Assembly: GCA_002327315.1 (NCBI GenBank)
Contig: DCVI01000227.1
Coordinates: 1-8,194, forward strand
Direction: 5' to 3'
From: Syntrophaceae bacterium UBA2192
Lineage (GTDB): Bacteria; Desulfobacterota; Syntrophia; Syntrophales; UBA2192
Length of the DNA: 8,194 nucleotides
The notes under the pieces are model-generated. The model saw nothing but the letters and a program-made list of their open reading frames with translations. It made no database searches and was not told where the DNA came from. The first letter of the stretch is position 1, and every line of letters starts with the position of its first letter. A program made the translations under genes and the position numbers. This document shows, piece after piece, positions 1 through 6,496 of the stretch.

Positions 1-204
1 CACGACCGCCCCCTATCCCGATTTCGTTTTAAAAGTCGTCGAAAGACGATAGAACGATTTGTCGAATCAACACGTGCATGGGTCCATTCAGCAACAACGG
101 TCAGTCATCTGGTGGGACACATGCGCAGATCGATCCTGTAATCCTTGGGGCCATATCCTTTCTCTGAGAGGATGCCGAAAAACAAGCCATTCAAAGATCC
201 GTCC
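1..204. other. Left-edge region without an identifiable gene
   Basis: No gene can be named here. Two + strand frames are open from the window edge and could be tails of an upstream gene: one runs to a TAG at 50-52 (tail reads ...YPDFVLKVVERR) and one to a TAA at 139-141. I recognise neither, and the shorter one has the more protein-like codon use. A 5-bp stem with a GAAA loop (36-49) and a 7-bp stem (155-161 with 167-173, one G-U pair) are visible; the second lies in what should be the leader of the gene at 217. I see no convincing -35/-10 pair, so the promoter of the 217-895 cassette may lie left of the window. Confidence 0.4.
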
Positions 205-216
205 AGGAGGTGAGTA

Positions 217-588
217 ATGAAGACGATAGCTGCTGTTTTAGTCGTCCTTCTCTTCGCAGCGCCGGTTTTTGCCGACGTGGTGGACGAGTACAAGGTACGC
301 AATGCGGGGGATCTCGTGTCGCTATGCAGCCGGGATCTGTCGGCCGAGGACTACGCGGCCGCGATGAACTTCTGTCACGGCTATGCCACTGGAGCTTATT
401 CCTATTATGTCAGTGCCGCATCGGCAGAGCCCGATTTGAAGATCGTCTGCATCAAAGAACCCTACCCGGAACGCAAAAAGGCGATCGCCGATTTCGTGAC
501 CTGGAGCAAGGCCAACCAATCATTCATGAAGGATGCGGCGGTGGACACGTTTTTCCGATTCATGGCCGGGGCATTCCCGTGCAAATAA
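217..588 (+). CDS. Rap1a/Tai-like exported small protein
   Basis: This is a 123-residue protein with a clear Sec signal peptide: basic MKT start, hydrophobic core to about residue 17, and an A-P-V-F-A cleavage site before Asp20. The mature part has four cysteines (Cys37, Cys53, Cys78, Cys122), a 'FCHGYATGA' segment around the second, and ends in FPCK. This is the layout of the Rap1a/Tai family, known for periplasmic immunity proteins against type VI secretion amidases, with cysteines likely paired as disulfides. Many family members lie far from any secretion locus and have no known role, and no effector or T6SS gene is seen here. The start is fixed by AGGAGG at 205-210, six bases before the ATG. 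The lipoprotein gene follows after 25 bases, probably in the same transcript. The family call is from memory of its motif pattern; immunity function is not shown. Confidence 0.75.
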   Translation: MKTIAAVLVVLLFAAPVFADVVDEYKVRNAGDLVSLCSRDLSAEDYAAAMNFCHGYATGAYSYYVSAASAEPDLKIVCIKEPYPERKKAIADFVTWSKANQSFMKDAAVDTFFRFMAGAFPCK

Positions 589-613
589 TCGAGAAGTGAA
601 AGGAGCACCATAG

Positions 614-895
614 ATGAAAACCATGAAAATCATCGTCCTTCCGATGGCGGCTATATTCCTCTTCGTCGGATGTTCCGGGATGACGGATACGCAGAAGCGC
701 ACCGGGACCGGCGTGGCGGCCGGAGCCGCCGCGGGAGCCGCGATAGGGTCATTTTACGGAAGTGCAGGGGCGGGGGCGGCTATCGGCGCGGCCGTCGGTG
801 GAGCCGGAGGGTATGTCTACGACCGGCACGTGAAGAGCAAAGACAAGGCCTACCAGGACGGCTACCAGGCGGGCAAGCAGACCCCGGCGAAGTAA
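614..895 (+). CDS. Glycine-zipper lipoprotein
   Basis: This 93-residue protein has a lipoprotein signal: MKTMK start, hydrophobic stretch, then L-F-V-G-Cys20. The -3 position is Phe where Leu is usual, so the lipobox is slightly atypical. Ser21 after the cysteine would direct it to the outer membrane under the usual Lol rule. Residues 33-66 form a glycine zipper: Gly33, 37, 41, 45 and 49 are spaced exactly by four, and a second run covers Gly54, 58, 62 and 66. Such segments form tightly packed membrane-inserted helices, as in the SlyB/Pcp, YMGG and OmpA-linked glycine-zipper families. The tail (71-93) is charged and hydrophilic. AGGAG at 601-605 precedes the ATG by eight bases. It probably shares a transcript with the Rap1a-like gene just upstream, suggesting a joint envelope role. 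Exact subfamily and function are unknown. Confidence 0.8.
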   Translation: MKTMKIIVLPMAAIFLFVGCSGMTDTQKRTGTGVAAGAAAGAAIGSFYGSAGAGAAIGAAVGGAGGYVYDRHVKSKDKAYQDGYQAGKQTPAK

Positions 896-923
896 CGGGG
901 CAAATATGGATTGAAGTGATTCG

Positions 924-1105
924 ATTTTCAAACCTGTAGGGAACGGCTCTTCATTGAAAATGCCCCGGGGCACTGACCGGGATTCACAGGCACAGTGCTT
1001 CGGGGCTTCTAACTGTCTTGCGCGTTGCAGGGAAGGAAGTAAAAGCTCGGGCCTATGGCAAGTAAAATAATGTCCTCTGCATCACGCGCAAGCCCTTCTT
1101 GTTTT
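924..1105 (+). ncRNA. Possible structured RNA, three stem-loops in tandem
   Basis: Three sizeable stems occupy the gap between the lipoprotein gene and the DUF3141 promoter. Stem 1 pairs 924-931 with 954-961 (8 perfect pairs). Stem 2 follows with no gap and pairs 962-975 with 993-1006 (14 pairs, two G-U). Stem 3 pairs 1017-1025 with 1084-1092 (9 perfect pairs) and continues, after a two-base bulge, as 1026-1032 with 1075-1081 (7 pairs, one G-U). A U-rich stretch, 1096-1105, follows. This could be an independent small RNA, a leader, or a pair of terminators. I matched it to no known riboswitch or RNA family and found only a weak promoter-like sequence upstream. Confidence 0.3.
962..1010 (+). 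terminator. Terminator-like hairpin after the lipoprotein gene
   Basis: GCCCCGGGGCACTG (962-975) pairs with CAGTGCTTCGGGGC (993-1006), 14 pairs with two adjacent G-U pairs and a 17-base loop, 66 bases after the lipoprotein stop. The following TTCT is too short for a classical U-tract, so rho-independent termination is uncertain. On the other strand the stem is followed by ATTTTC, so bidirectional action is possible. Confidence 0.35.
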
Positions 1106-1115
1106 CATATTTTCC

Positions 1116-1144
1116 TTTACAATTTAATAAAAAAACATTAAAAT
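1116..1144 (+). promoter_or_regulatory. Sigma70-type promoter for the DUF3141-ackA operon
   Basis: TTTACA (1116-1121, five of six matches to TTGACA) and TAAAAT (1139-1144, five of six to TATAAT) are separated by exactly 17 bases in an AT-rich island inside otherwise GC-rich DNA. Transcription would start near 1151, about 60 bases before the ATG at 1213. TTTAAT (1123-1128) and ATTAAA (1137-1142) form an imperfect dyad across the spacer and -10, where a repressor could bind; this is speculative given the base composition. Confidence 0.55.
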
Positions 1145-1199
1145 TCGTGCACTTGATTACGATCGCTCTTTCCTTTCACCAGGAACCATTTATTCATCC

Positions 1200-1207
1200 A
1201 AGGGGGT
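1200..1207 (+). promoter_or_regulatory. Ribosome binding site deciding the DUF3141 start
   Basis: AGGGGG lies six bases before the ATG at 1213. The longer open frame begins at 1099, upstream of the predicted promoter, with no comparable site in front of it, so 1213 is preferred. Confidence 0.7.
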
Positions 1208-1212
1208 CAGCC

Positions 1213-3519
1213 ATGGAAAATCGGCAGGATAAAACAGCGGATCTTTTCAATCTCATGGGAAAGATCGGTCGACTCTACATGATCCGCGCGCTCGAGGCCC
1301 AGAAGAATCTTTTCAGCCACATGCAGAAGACCGCCATGGATCAGAAGCCCGTCGAGGGAGCCGTCTCCGATAATCCTTGGCAGGCATGGGCCTCCTACGC
1401 GACAGACTTTTCCCAGCGTTCGGCGCTCTTCTGGGATGTCCTGCGCGAGCGCGGCAACAACTACATCGAGCACAAAAAAGAAGGCACACCCCCGCTCCTG
1501 GCCTTCAAGTGGGAGATCATCTCGGACGGGCGAACCTTTCAACGTCCCGTCAACTATGCGCTGATCCGGATCATCCCGCCCGAGGGCGTGAAAATCGATG
1601 ACAAGAAGCGGCCCTTCATCATCGTCGATCCCCGCGCAGGCCACGGGCCGGGAATAGGCGGGTTCAAGAAGGATTCCGAGGTCGGCGTTGCCCTGCAGTT
1701 CGGTTACCCCGTCTATTTCGTGATCTTCTTCCCGGAGCCGGAACCGGGACAGACGATCCTCGATGTCTCCGCTGCCGAGGCGAAATTCCTGGAAACCGTC
1801 GTGAAGCGCCACCCGGACAGCCCCAAGCCAACCATCTACGGCAACTGCCAGGGCGGCTGGGCCTCCATGATGATTGCAGCCAACGACCCGGACAAGGTGG
1901 GGTCCATTGTGATCAACGGCGCGCCCATGTCCTACTGGAGCGGAAGCTGGAGCGAGGGCGAAGGCGAAAACCCGATGCGCTACAGCGGGGGGCTCCTCGG
2001 AGGTTCCTGGCTGTCGCTTTTTGCCAGCGACATGGGCAACGGCAAGTTTGACGGGGCCTACCTCGTGGAGAACTTCGAGAACCTCAACCCGGCGAACACC
2101 TTCTGGAACAAATACCACAACGTCTGGAAAAATATCGACACGGAACGCGAGCGTTTCCTGGAGTTCGAGAAGTGGTGGGGCGGCTATTTCCTGATGAACG
2201 AGGAGGAGATCCGCTGGATCGTCGACAATCTCTTCGTGGGCAACAAGCTGGCCCGTGGGGATGTGAAGGCGGCGCCCGGGACCTACATCGATCTCAAGGC
2301 GATCCGCTCGCCCATCGTCATCTTTTCCTCCAAAGGCGACAATATCACACCGCCCCAGCAGGCGATCAACTGGATAGCCGACGTCTACTCGAGCACGGCC
2401 GAGATCAAGGCAAACGGGCAGGTCATCGTGGGGCTTGTGCAGGAAGACGTGGGTCACCTGGGAATTTTCGTCTCGGGCAAAATCGCCCAGAAGGAACACA
2501 CGGAGATCATCGAGGCCCTCGACTACATCGAAAGGCTCCGGCCCGGCCTGTACGTCATGGAGCTCCAGGAGACGTCCGGCAAGGGGAAGGACAAATACCT
2601 CTCCAGCTTCCGGGAGGTGCGCCTGGAGGATATGCGCACACTCAATCGCCTGGAGCGCAGGGACGAGAAGGCCTTCGAGGTCGTAGCCGAGGTGTCGCAG
2701 CTGAACGAAAAGGCCTACTCGCTTTTCGGCAGGCCCATTGTGAAGAGCATGGTGAATGAGAAAACGGCCGAGCTGGGCCGCAATCTCCATCCCTTGAGGG
2801 TGCAGCGCTGGTTCTTCAGCGATTTGAACCCGATCATGTGGCCCGTCGGGGTGATGGCTTCAAAGGTGGCGGCCGACAGAAAGCCGGTTACGGACGACAA
2901 TCCCTTCCGCAGGCTCGAGGAGATGGGATCCGAGATGATCACGGCCTCCTGGAACCTATACCGCGACATGCGCGATGCCGCAAGCGAGTCGGCTTTCTTC
3001 CGGATCTACGGCTCGATGATCGCCCTGGGGGCGTCGGGGGATGTCAAACCCGGTCTGCAGCCCATGCAACAGCCTGATCCTCGCGAGCTGCCCTTCGTCA
3101 AGGAGGCACTGGCTCAGATCGAAAAGGGCGGCTACCCGGAGGCGCTCGCACGGATTGGCGCGCTGACGGGCCAATTTGCGGGGGCCATTCCCCTGGAACG
3201 ACTGCAAATGACCGAGGAGTTCATCCGATCGGACAAGGTTCTCTCGAAGATTTCCGAGGATGAGGCGCGACGTCTGCGCTCGGAGGCAGGGTTCATGGTA
3301 CTCATGGAGCCGGAGCGCACCCTGAACTCGCTGCCCGCCCTGCTATCCAGGAAGGAAGACCGGGAGCACATACTGGCCGTTCTCGAGTGGTGGCGTAAGC
3401 TGGAGGGTATCAAAAAAGAGCAGCTCGACATGATAGACCGGATCACCGCCGTGCTCTCTGAAAACAAGGCCGGGGCCGGCGCGGGAAACTCTTCCCGGAA
3501 GAAGACACAGAAGAAATAG
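1213..3519 (+). CDS. DUF3141 protein, PHA-synthase-like alpha/beta hydrolase
   Basis: This 768-residue protein (from the ATG at 1213) belongs by its sequence pattern to the DUF3141 family, distant relatives of poly(3-hydroxyalkanoate) synthases. An N-terminal helical region (about 1-95) includes the 'PWQAWASYATDFSQRS' stretch typical of these proteins. The alpha/beta-hydrolase core has the cysteine lipase box G-N-C212-Q-G-G, as in PhaC where Cys replaces Ser. A plausible acid, Asp376, lies in 'SSKGDNITPP', and a plausible His415 in 'EDVGHLG', so the Cys-Asp-His triad is intact with PhaC-like order. After about residue 450 comes a long helical, charged domain absent from ordinary PhaC, with a Lys-rich C-terminus. 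No signal peptide is seen in the short form; a cytoplasmic location is likely. Known relatives sit beside phosphotransacetylase and acetate kinase genes (the rhizobial pta-ackA operon starts with such a gene, from memory). The substrate is unproven: hydroxyacyl-CoA, a polyester or another thioester are options. The NADH dehydrogenase gene follows after 23 bases. Confidence 0.85.
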   Translation: MENRQDKTADLFNLMGKIGRLYMIRALEAQKNLFSHMQKTAMDQKPVEGAVSDNPWQAWASYATDFSQRSALFWDVLRERGNNYIEHKKEGTPPLLAFKWEIISDGRTFQRPVNYALIRIIPPEGVKIDDKKRPFIIVDPRAGHGPGIGGFKKDSEVGVALQFGYPVYFVIFFPEPEPGQTILDVSAAEAKFLETVVKRHPDSPKPTIYGNCQGGWASMMIAANDPDKVGSIVINGAPMSYWSGSWSEGEGENPMRYSGGLLGGSWLSLFASDMGNGKFDGAYLVENFENLNPANTFWNKYHNVWKNIDTERERFLEFEKWWGGYFLMNEEEIRWIVDNLFVGNKLARGDVKAAPGTYIDLKAIRSPIVIFSSKGDNITPPQQAINWIADVYSSTAEIKANGQVIVGLVQEDVGHLGIFVSGKIAQKEHTEIIEALDYIERLRPGLYVMELQETSGKGKDKYLSSFREVRLEDMRTLNRLERRDEKAFEVVAEVSQLNEKAYSLFGRPIVKSMVNEKTAELGRNLHPLRVQRWFFSDLNPIMWPVGVMASKVAADRKPVTDDNPFRRLEEMGSEMITASWNLYRDMRDAASESAFFRIYGSMIALGASGDVKPGLQPMQQPDPRELPFVKEALAQIEKGGYPEALARIGALTGQFAGAIPLERLQMTEEFIRSDKVLSKISEDEARRLRSEAGFMVLMEPERTLNSLPALLSRKEDREHILAVLEWWRKLEGIKKEQLDMIDRITAVLSENKAGAGAGNSSRKKTQKK

Positions 3520-3542
3520 ACAACCCGGGGCTCCGATCGGGA

Positions 3543-4889
3543 ATGGACAAACCTTCAGAGCAAAAAAGCACCCATCACGTCGTCATCATCGGAGGGGGGT
3601 TCGGGGGGCTCTATGCCGCAAGAACCCTGAACAAGGCCCCCGTGCGGGTCACGCTCGTGGACCGGCGGAATTTCCATCTATTCCAGCCGCTTCTCTACCA
3701 GGTTGCCACGGGCATTCTCGGACCCGGCGAGATCACCGCACCGCTTCGACACATCCTCCGTAAACAGAAAAACGCCGCCGTCCTGCTCGGGGAAGTCGTA
3801 GGTTTTGAGCCGTCAAGGCGGCGCGTCATTCTTGCCGACGGCAATATCGACTATGACACGCTGATCGTGGCTGCGGGGATGAAGAACCACTATTACGGCC
3901 ATGACGCCTGGGAGAAAGTGGCCCCGGGGCTCAAGAGCATCGAGGACAGTGCCTGGATTCGGCAGAAGATTTTTTTTGCCTTCGAGGTTGCCGAGCGGGA
4001 ACCGGACCCGGAGAAGCGACGGGCCTGGCTCACCTTCGTGATCGTCGGCAGCGGTCCCACCGGCGTCGAACTGACGGGGATGGTCGCCGAGATCGCCCGG
4101 GAGAGCCTGAAAGAGGACTTCCGATCGATCAATCCCCGTGAGTCCGAGATCCTTCTTGTCGACGCGGCGGACCGGATGCTTCCGGCTTTCCCGCCGGAGC
4201 TGTCGGAACATGCGAGGTCAACGCTGCACGATCTCGGTGTGCAAGTGCGAACCGGGGTGAGAGTCACGGACATCGATGAGCAGGGGATCGCCCTGGAAGG
4301 CTCGTCCGGCAAGCAACGGATCGCCTCCCATACGGTGCTCTGGGCGGCAGGTGTTGCCGCTTCGCCCCTGGGCAGGATGCTCGCGGAAAAAACAGGGGTG
4401 CAGTCGGATCGGCTGGGGCGGGTGATGGTGAGCCCCGATCTCACCGTGCCGGGTCACCCGGAGATCTTTGTCATCGGCGATATGGCCCACCTTCCCGGGA
4501 AAGACGGGAACCCTCTGCCCGGACTTGCCCCCGTGGCTACGCAGCAGGGCCGTTACGTGGCCCGAGGCATCGAGAGGCGTCTGAGCGGCGAAAAGCAGGA
4601 GGCGCCCTTTTCCTACTTCGACAAGGGGACCATGGCCGTCATCGGGAAGCACGCAGCCGTCGCCAACATCGGCAGGTTTCGTTTCGGCGGGATCACGGCC
4701 TGGCTCATGTGGCTATTCATCCACCTGCTGCTCCTGATCAACTTCGAGAGCCGACTGGTCGTGTTTGTCCGCTGGGCCTTTTCATACTTCACCCACAGCC
4801 GCGGCTCACGGGTGCTGATCGCCACGGGCACCCTGCGTCTGCCCATATCGGGCACCGGGAACAATGAATCGCCAGAGACGCCGGGATAA
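3543..4889 (+). CDS. Type II NADH dehydrogenase-like flavoprotein
   Basis: This 448-residue FAD/NAD(P)H oxidoreductase matches NDH-2, which transfers electrons from NADH to membrane quinone without pumping protons. The FAD-binding Rossmann motif is G17-G-G-F-G-G22 with the following helix. The second, NADH-binding motif is G169-S-G-P-T-G174-V-E176. The C-terminal FAD segment contains 'VIGDMA' with Asp313, and 'APVATQQGRYVA' with Gln334-Gln335 is the NDH-2 quinone/flavin-site pattern. A hydrophobic, aromatic C-terminal region (about 380-420, 'WLMWLFIHLLLLINFESRL') is the usual membrane-anchoring amphipathic part. Length is typical. No CxxC disulfide typical of pyridine-nucleotide disulfide reductases is seen. 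The ATG has only a weak Shine-Dalgarno match but lies 23 bases after the DUF3141 stop, so coupled translation is likely. In this operon it could recycle NADH made by acyl-CoA oxidation. Relatives acting on other donors cannot be excluded. Confidence 0.85.
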   Translation: MDKPSEQKSTHHVVIIGGGFGGLYAARTLNKAPVRVTLVDRRNFHLFQPLLYQVATGILGPGEITAPLRHILRKQKNAAVLLGEVVGFEPSRRRVILADGNIDYDTLIVAAGMKNHYYGHDAWEKVAPGLKSIEDSAWIRQKIFFAFEVAEREPDPEKRRAWLTFVIVGSGPTGVELTGMVAEIARESLKEDFRSINPRESEILLVDAADRMLPAFPPELSEHARSTLHDLGVQVRTGVRVTDIDEQGIALEGSSGKQRIASHTVLWAAGVAASPLGRMLAEKTGVQSDRLGRVMVSPDLTVPGHPEIFVIGDMAHLPGKDGNPLPGLAPVATQQGRYVARGIERRLSGEKQEAPFSYFDKGTMAVIGKHAAVANIGRFRFGGITAWLMWLFIHLLLLINFESRLVVFVRWAFSYFTHSRGSRVLIATGTLRLPISGTGNNESPETPG

Positions 4890-4901
4890 CGGGGAATGAT
4901 C

Positions 4902-4914
4902 TCTAATTATTAGA
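4902..4914. promoter_or_regulatory. Short perfect dyad, operator-like
   Basis: TCTAATTATTAGA is a perfect 5-3-5 palindrome 12 bases after the flavoprotein stop. It is AT-rich inside GC-rich DNA and could bind a dimeric regulator. With no matching site at the operon promoter and no regulator gene in view, this is only a candidate. Confidence 0.2.
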
Positions 4915-4938
4915 CAGACAACAAAACACCACAACGGA

Positions 4939-4999
4939 GTCATTCCCGCGAAGGCGGGAATCCACCAATGACTGGATACCGGATCAAGTCCGGTATGAC
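4939..4999. repeat. Dispersed palindromic repeat element (REP-like)
   Basis: Two hairpins lie side by side: ATTCCCGC (4942-4949) with GCGGGAAT (4954-4961) around a GAAG loop, and ATACCGGA (4976-4983) with TCCGGTAT (4989-4996) around a TCAAG loop. GTCAT (4939-4943) and ATGAC (4995-4999) bracket the whole as terminal inverted repeats. This is the pattern of the intergenic 'TCATTCCCGCGA...GCGGGAATCCA' and 'CTGGAT..CGG...AAGTCCGG' repeats seen many times in proteobacterial genomes. It lies in the middle of the operon, where the transcript would form both hairpins, possibly acting on mRNA stability or attenuation between the flavoprotein and the fusion gene. Copy number cannot be judged from one window. 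Confidence 0.75.
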
Positions 5000-5032
5000 A
5001 TGGTTGCGATATTCAGTTACCGCAGTAATAAA

Positions 5033-5039
5033 AGGAGGA
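5033..5039 (+). promoter_or_regulatory. Ribosome binding site deciding the fusion-gene start
   Basis: AGGAGGA is a near-perfect Shine-Dalgarno sequence, with its AGGAGG ending four bases before the ATG at 5043. The alternative upstream ATG at 4968 lies inside the dispersed repeat and has no such site, so its 25 extra residues are repeat translation. Confidence 0.85.
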
Positions 5040-5042
5040 ACC

Positions 5043-6452
5043 ATGGAACCCTTGAAAGAATTCACGAACGTGATCTTCGACGAAATCCGGATCGGCGCAA
5101 CCTCCGAGCTTACCGTCACCCTGACGCAAAACCAGATCGATCTGGCCGCCATGGTCTCAGGGGACGTCGACGCCTTTTATTTGATGCAGCCCGGTGACGC
5201 GGACAAGCGCCAGGAGTCCAAAAAGACGGAGGCGGCCGGTGCAGAGGCCATCATATCCATCGTTCTCGGAACACGCCTGCCCGGGCCGGGGTCGAAGATC
5301 CTGCACCGGGATCTGCGTTTTGCCGGAGATTTCGCCGTGGGGGAAACGCTTACGGCGAAGGTCACCGTAAGGGAAAAACGCAAGGAAGGAAACCTCGTCG
5401 TCTTCGATGCCCGCTGTGTGAACAAGGCCGGAAAAGAGCTCGTTGCCGGCACGGTGACGGTGGAGGCGCCCACATCGCGGCTGGTCTATGACAATATCAA
5501 GCCGCCCCAGTTCGAGCTTCGATGGGGCGATGCCTTTGCGCAACTCATCAAGGGCTGCCAGGGTTGCGAGCCTATACCCTGCGCCATCGTGCATCCCTGC
5601 GACAAGGATTCCCTGATGGGCGCTATTGAGGCAGCCCGCCGCGGCTTCATTATCCCTGTGCTCGTCGGACCCGAGGACAAGATACGAAAGGCGGCAGAGG
5701 AGGCGCAGATCGATCTGGGACCGTACCGGATTGTTACCTCGGCCCACAGCCACGAATCCGCGCAGAAGGCCGTCGCGCTTGCCAGCGCGGGCGAGGTGGA
5801 AGCCCTGATGAAAGGAAGCCTCCACACCGACGAGATCATGGGCGCCATCGTCCCGGCAGCGGCGGGTCTTCGCACCTCGCGCCGGATCAGCCACGCCTTT
5901 GTCATGGAAGTCGCCACTTACCCCAAGATGTTTATCATGACCGATGCGGCCGTCAACATATTCCCCAATCTCGAGGACAAGCGCGACATCGTCCAGAACG
6001 CCATCGACCTTTCGCACGCGCTCGGGCTCGAGATGCCCAAGGTGGGCATCCTGTCGGCCGTAGAGGTGATCAACTCGAAGATTCCCTCCACGCTCGACGC
6101 GGCTGCACTGTGCAAGATGGCCGACCGGGGCCAGATCACCGGAGGCATTCTCGACGGTCCCCTGGCATTCGACAACGCCATCAGCGCCCAGGCTGCAAAA
6201 ACCAAGGGTATCATTTCACAGGTCAGCGGGGACGTGGACATCCTGCTGGCCCCTGACCTCGAATCGGCTAACATGCTCTTCAAGCAGCTTACCTACCTGG
6301 CAGGGGCCGAGGGGGCCGGCATCGTGCTGGGAACCCGGATACCCGTCGTCCTCACGAGCCGTGCCGACTCAGTCAGGACGAGGCTCGCCTCGGTGGCAGT
6401 CATGGTACAGGTCGCCCATGCCCGGCGAAGCGGCAAGTACGAGACGAGGTGA
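5043..6452 (+). CDS. MaoC-like / phosphate acyltransferase fusion
   Basis: This 469-residue protein corresponds to entries named bifunctional enoyl-CoA hydratase/phosphate acetyltransferase. Residues 1-145 are a MaoC/hot-dog domain ('FDEIRIGA', 'MVSGDVDAF', 'VLGTRLPGPGSKI', 'DLRF'). Residues about 165-465 are a phosphate acetyl/butyryltransferase domain with 'KGSLHTDEIMGAIV', 'TDAAVNIFPNLEDK', 'LSAVEVINSKIPST', 'DGPLAFDNAIS' and 'LTSRADS'. It transfers an acyl group between CoA and phosphate. Acetyl versus butyryl specificity cannot be read from sequence, though the neighbouring acetate kinase favours acetyl. In the hydratase half, active members have D-x4-H in 'SGDxNPxH' and a later 'HGM'. 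Here Asp41 remains, but Tyr46 stands where His is expected and 'AAGAEA' stands near the HGM position, so hydratase activity is probably lost. Four cysteines (172, 175, 180, 186) cluster at the start of the transferase domain. It is cytoplasmic and in the same operon as acetate kinase. Confidence 0.88.
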   Translation: MEPLKEFTNVIFDEIRIGATSELTVTLTQNQIDLAAMVSGDVDAFYLMQPGDADKRQESKKTEAAGAEAIISIVLGTRLPGPGSKILHRDLRFAGDFAVGETLTAKVTVREKRKEGNLVVFDARCVNKAGKELVAGTVTVEAPTSRLVYDNIKPPQFELRWGDAFAQLIKGCQGCEPIPCAIVHPCDKDSLMGAIEAARRGFIIPVLVGPEDKIRKAAEEAQIDLGPYRIVTSAHSHESAQKAVALASAGEVEALMKGSLHTDEIMGAIVPAAAGLRTSRRISHAFVMEVATYPKMFIMTDAAVNIFPNLEDKRDIVQNAIDLSHALGLEMPKVGILSAVEVINSKIPSTLDAAALCKMADRGQITGGILDGPLAFDNAISAQAAKTKGIISQVSGDVDILLAPDLESANMLFKQLTYLAGAEGAGIVLGTRIPVVLTSRADSVRTRLASVAVMVQVAHARRSGKYETR

Positions 6453-6496
6453 GCGCCATCCGCCTTGATCCGTGTCCATGGCCTTGACGTGCTTTT

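Noticed and set aside
35..50. Hairpin with GAAA loop followed by T-run on the minus strand, possible terminator
   Set aside because: The stem has only five Watson-Crick pairs and no minus-strand gene leads into it.
210..599. Alternative + frame of 129 codons overlapping the Rap1a-like gene
   Set aside because: Arg-rich, low-complexity translation with no signal or domain, while the overlapping frame has a signal peptide, a family cysteine pattern and a good ribosome site.
976..1010. Possible c-di-GMP riboswitch core around CACAGGCACAG
   Set aside because: Only a few bases resemble the GEMM consensus; the second conserved helix and receptor sequence are absent.
1011..1030. Pho-box half site CTGTCTT upstream of the operon, considered because related rhizobial operons are PhoB-controlled
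   Set aside because: Only one imperfect half site is present, with no second direct repeat 11 bases on, and it lies inside a strong RNA stem about 100 bases above the -35.
1026..1060. SRP-RNA-like string GGGAAGGAAG
   Set aside because: It resembles the GGAAGGAAGCAGCC loop side of 4.5S RNA, but the matching GGTCAGG side and the enclosing long helix are missing.
1207..2790. Long open frame of 527 codons on the minus strand
   Set aside because: It lies antisense to the DUF3141 gene, which has family motifs and a catalytic triad. The minus frame gives no recognisable domain and is the usual shadow in GC-rich coding DNA.
5004..5031. Internal promoter TTGCGA-16-TAATAA before the fusion gene
   Set aside because: The -10 matches only three of six bases and touches the Shine-Dalgarno sequence, leaving no room for a normal leader.
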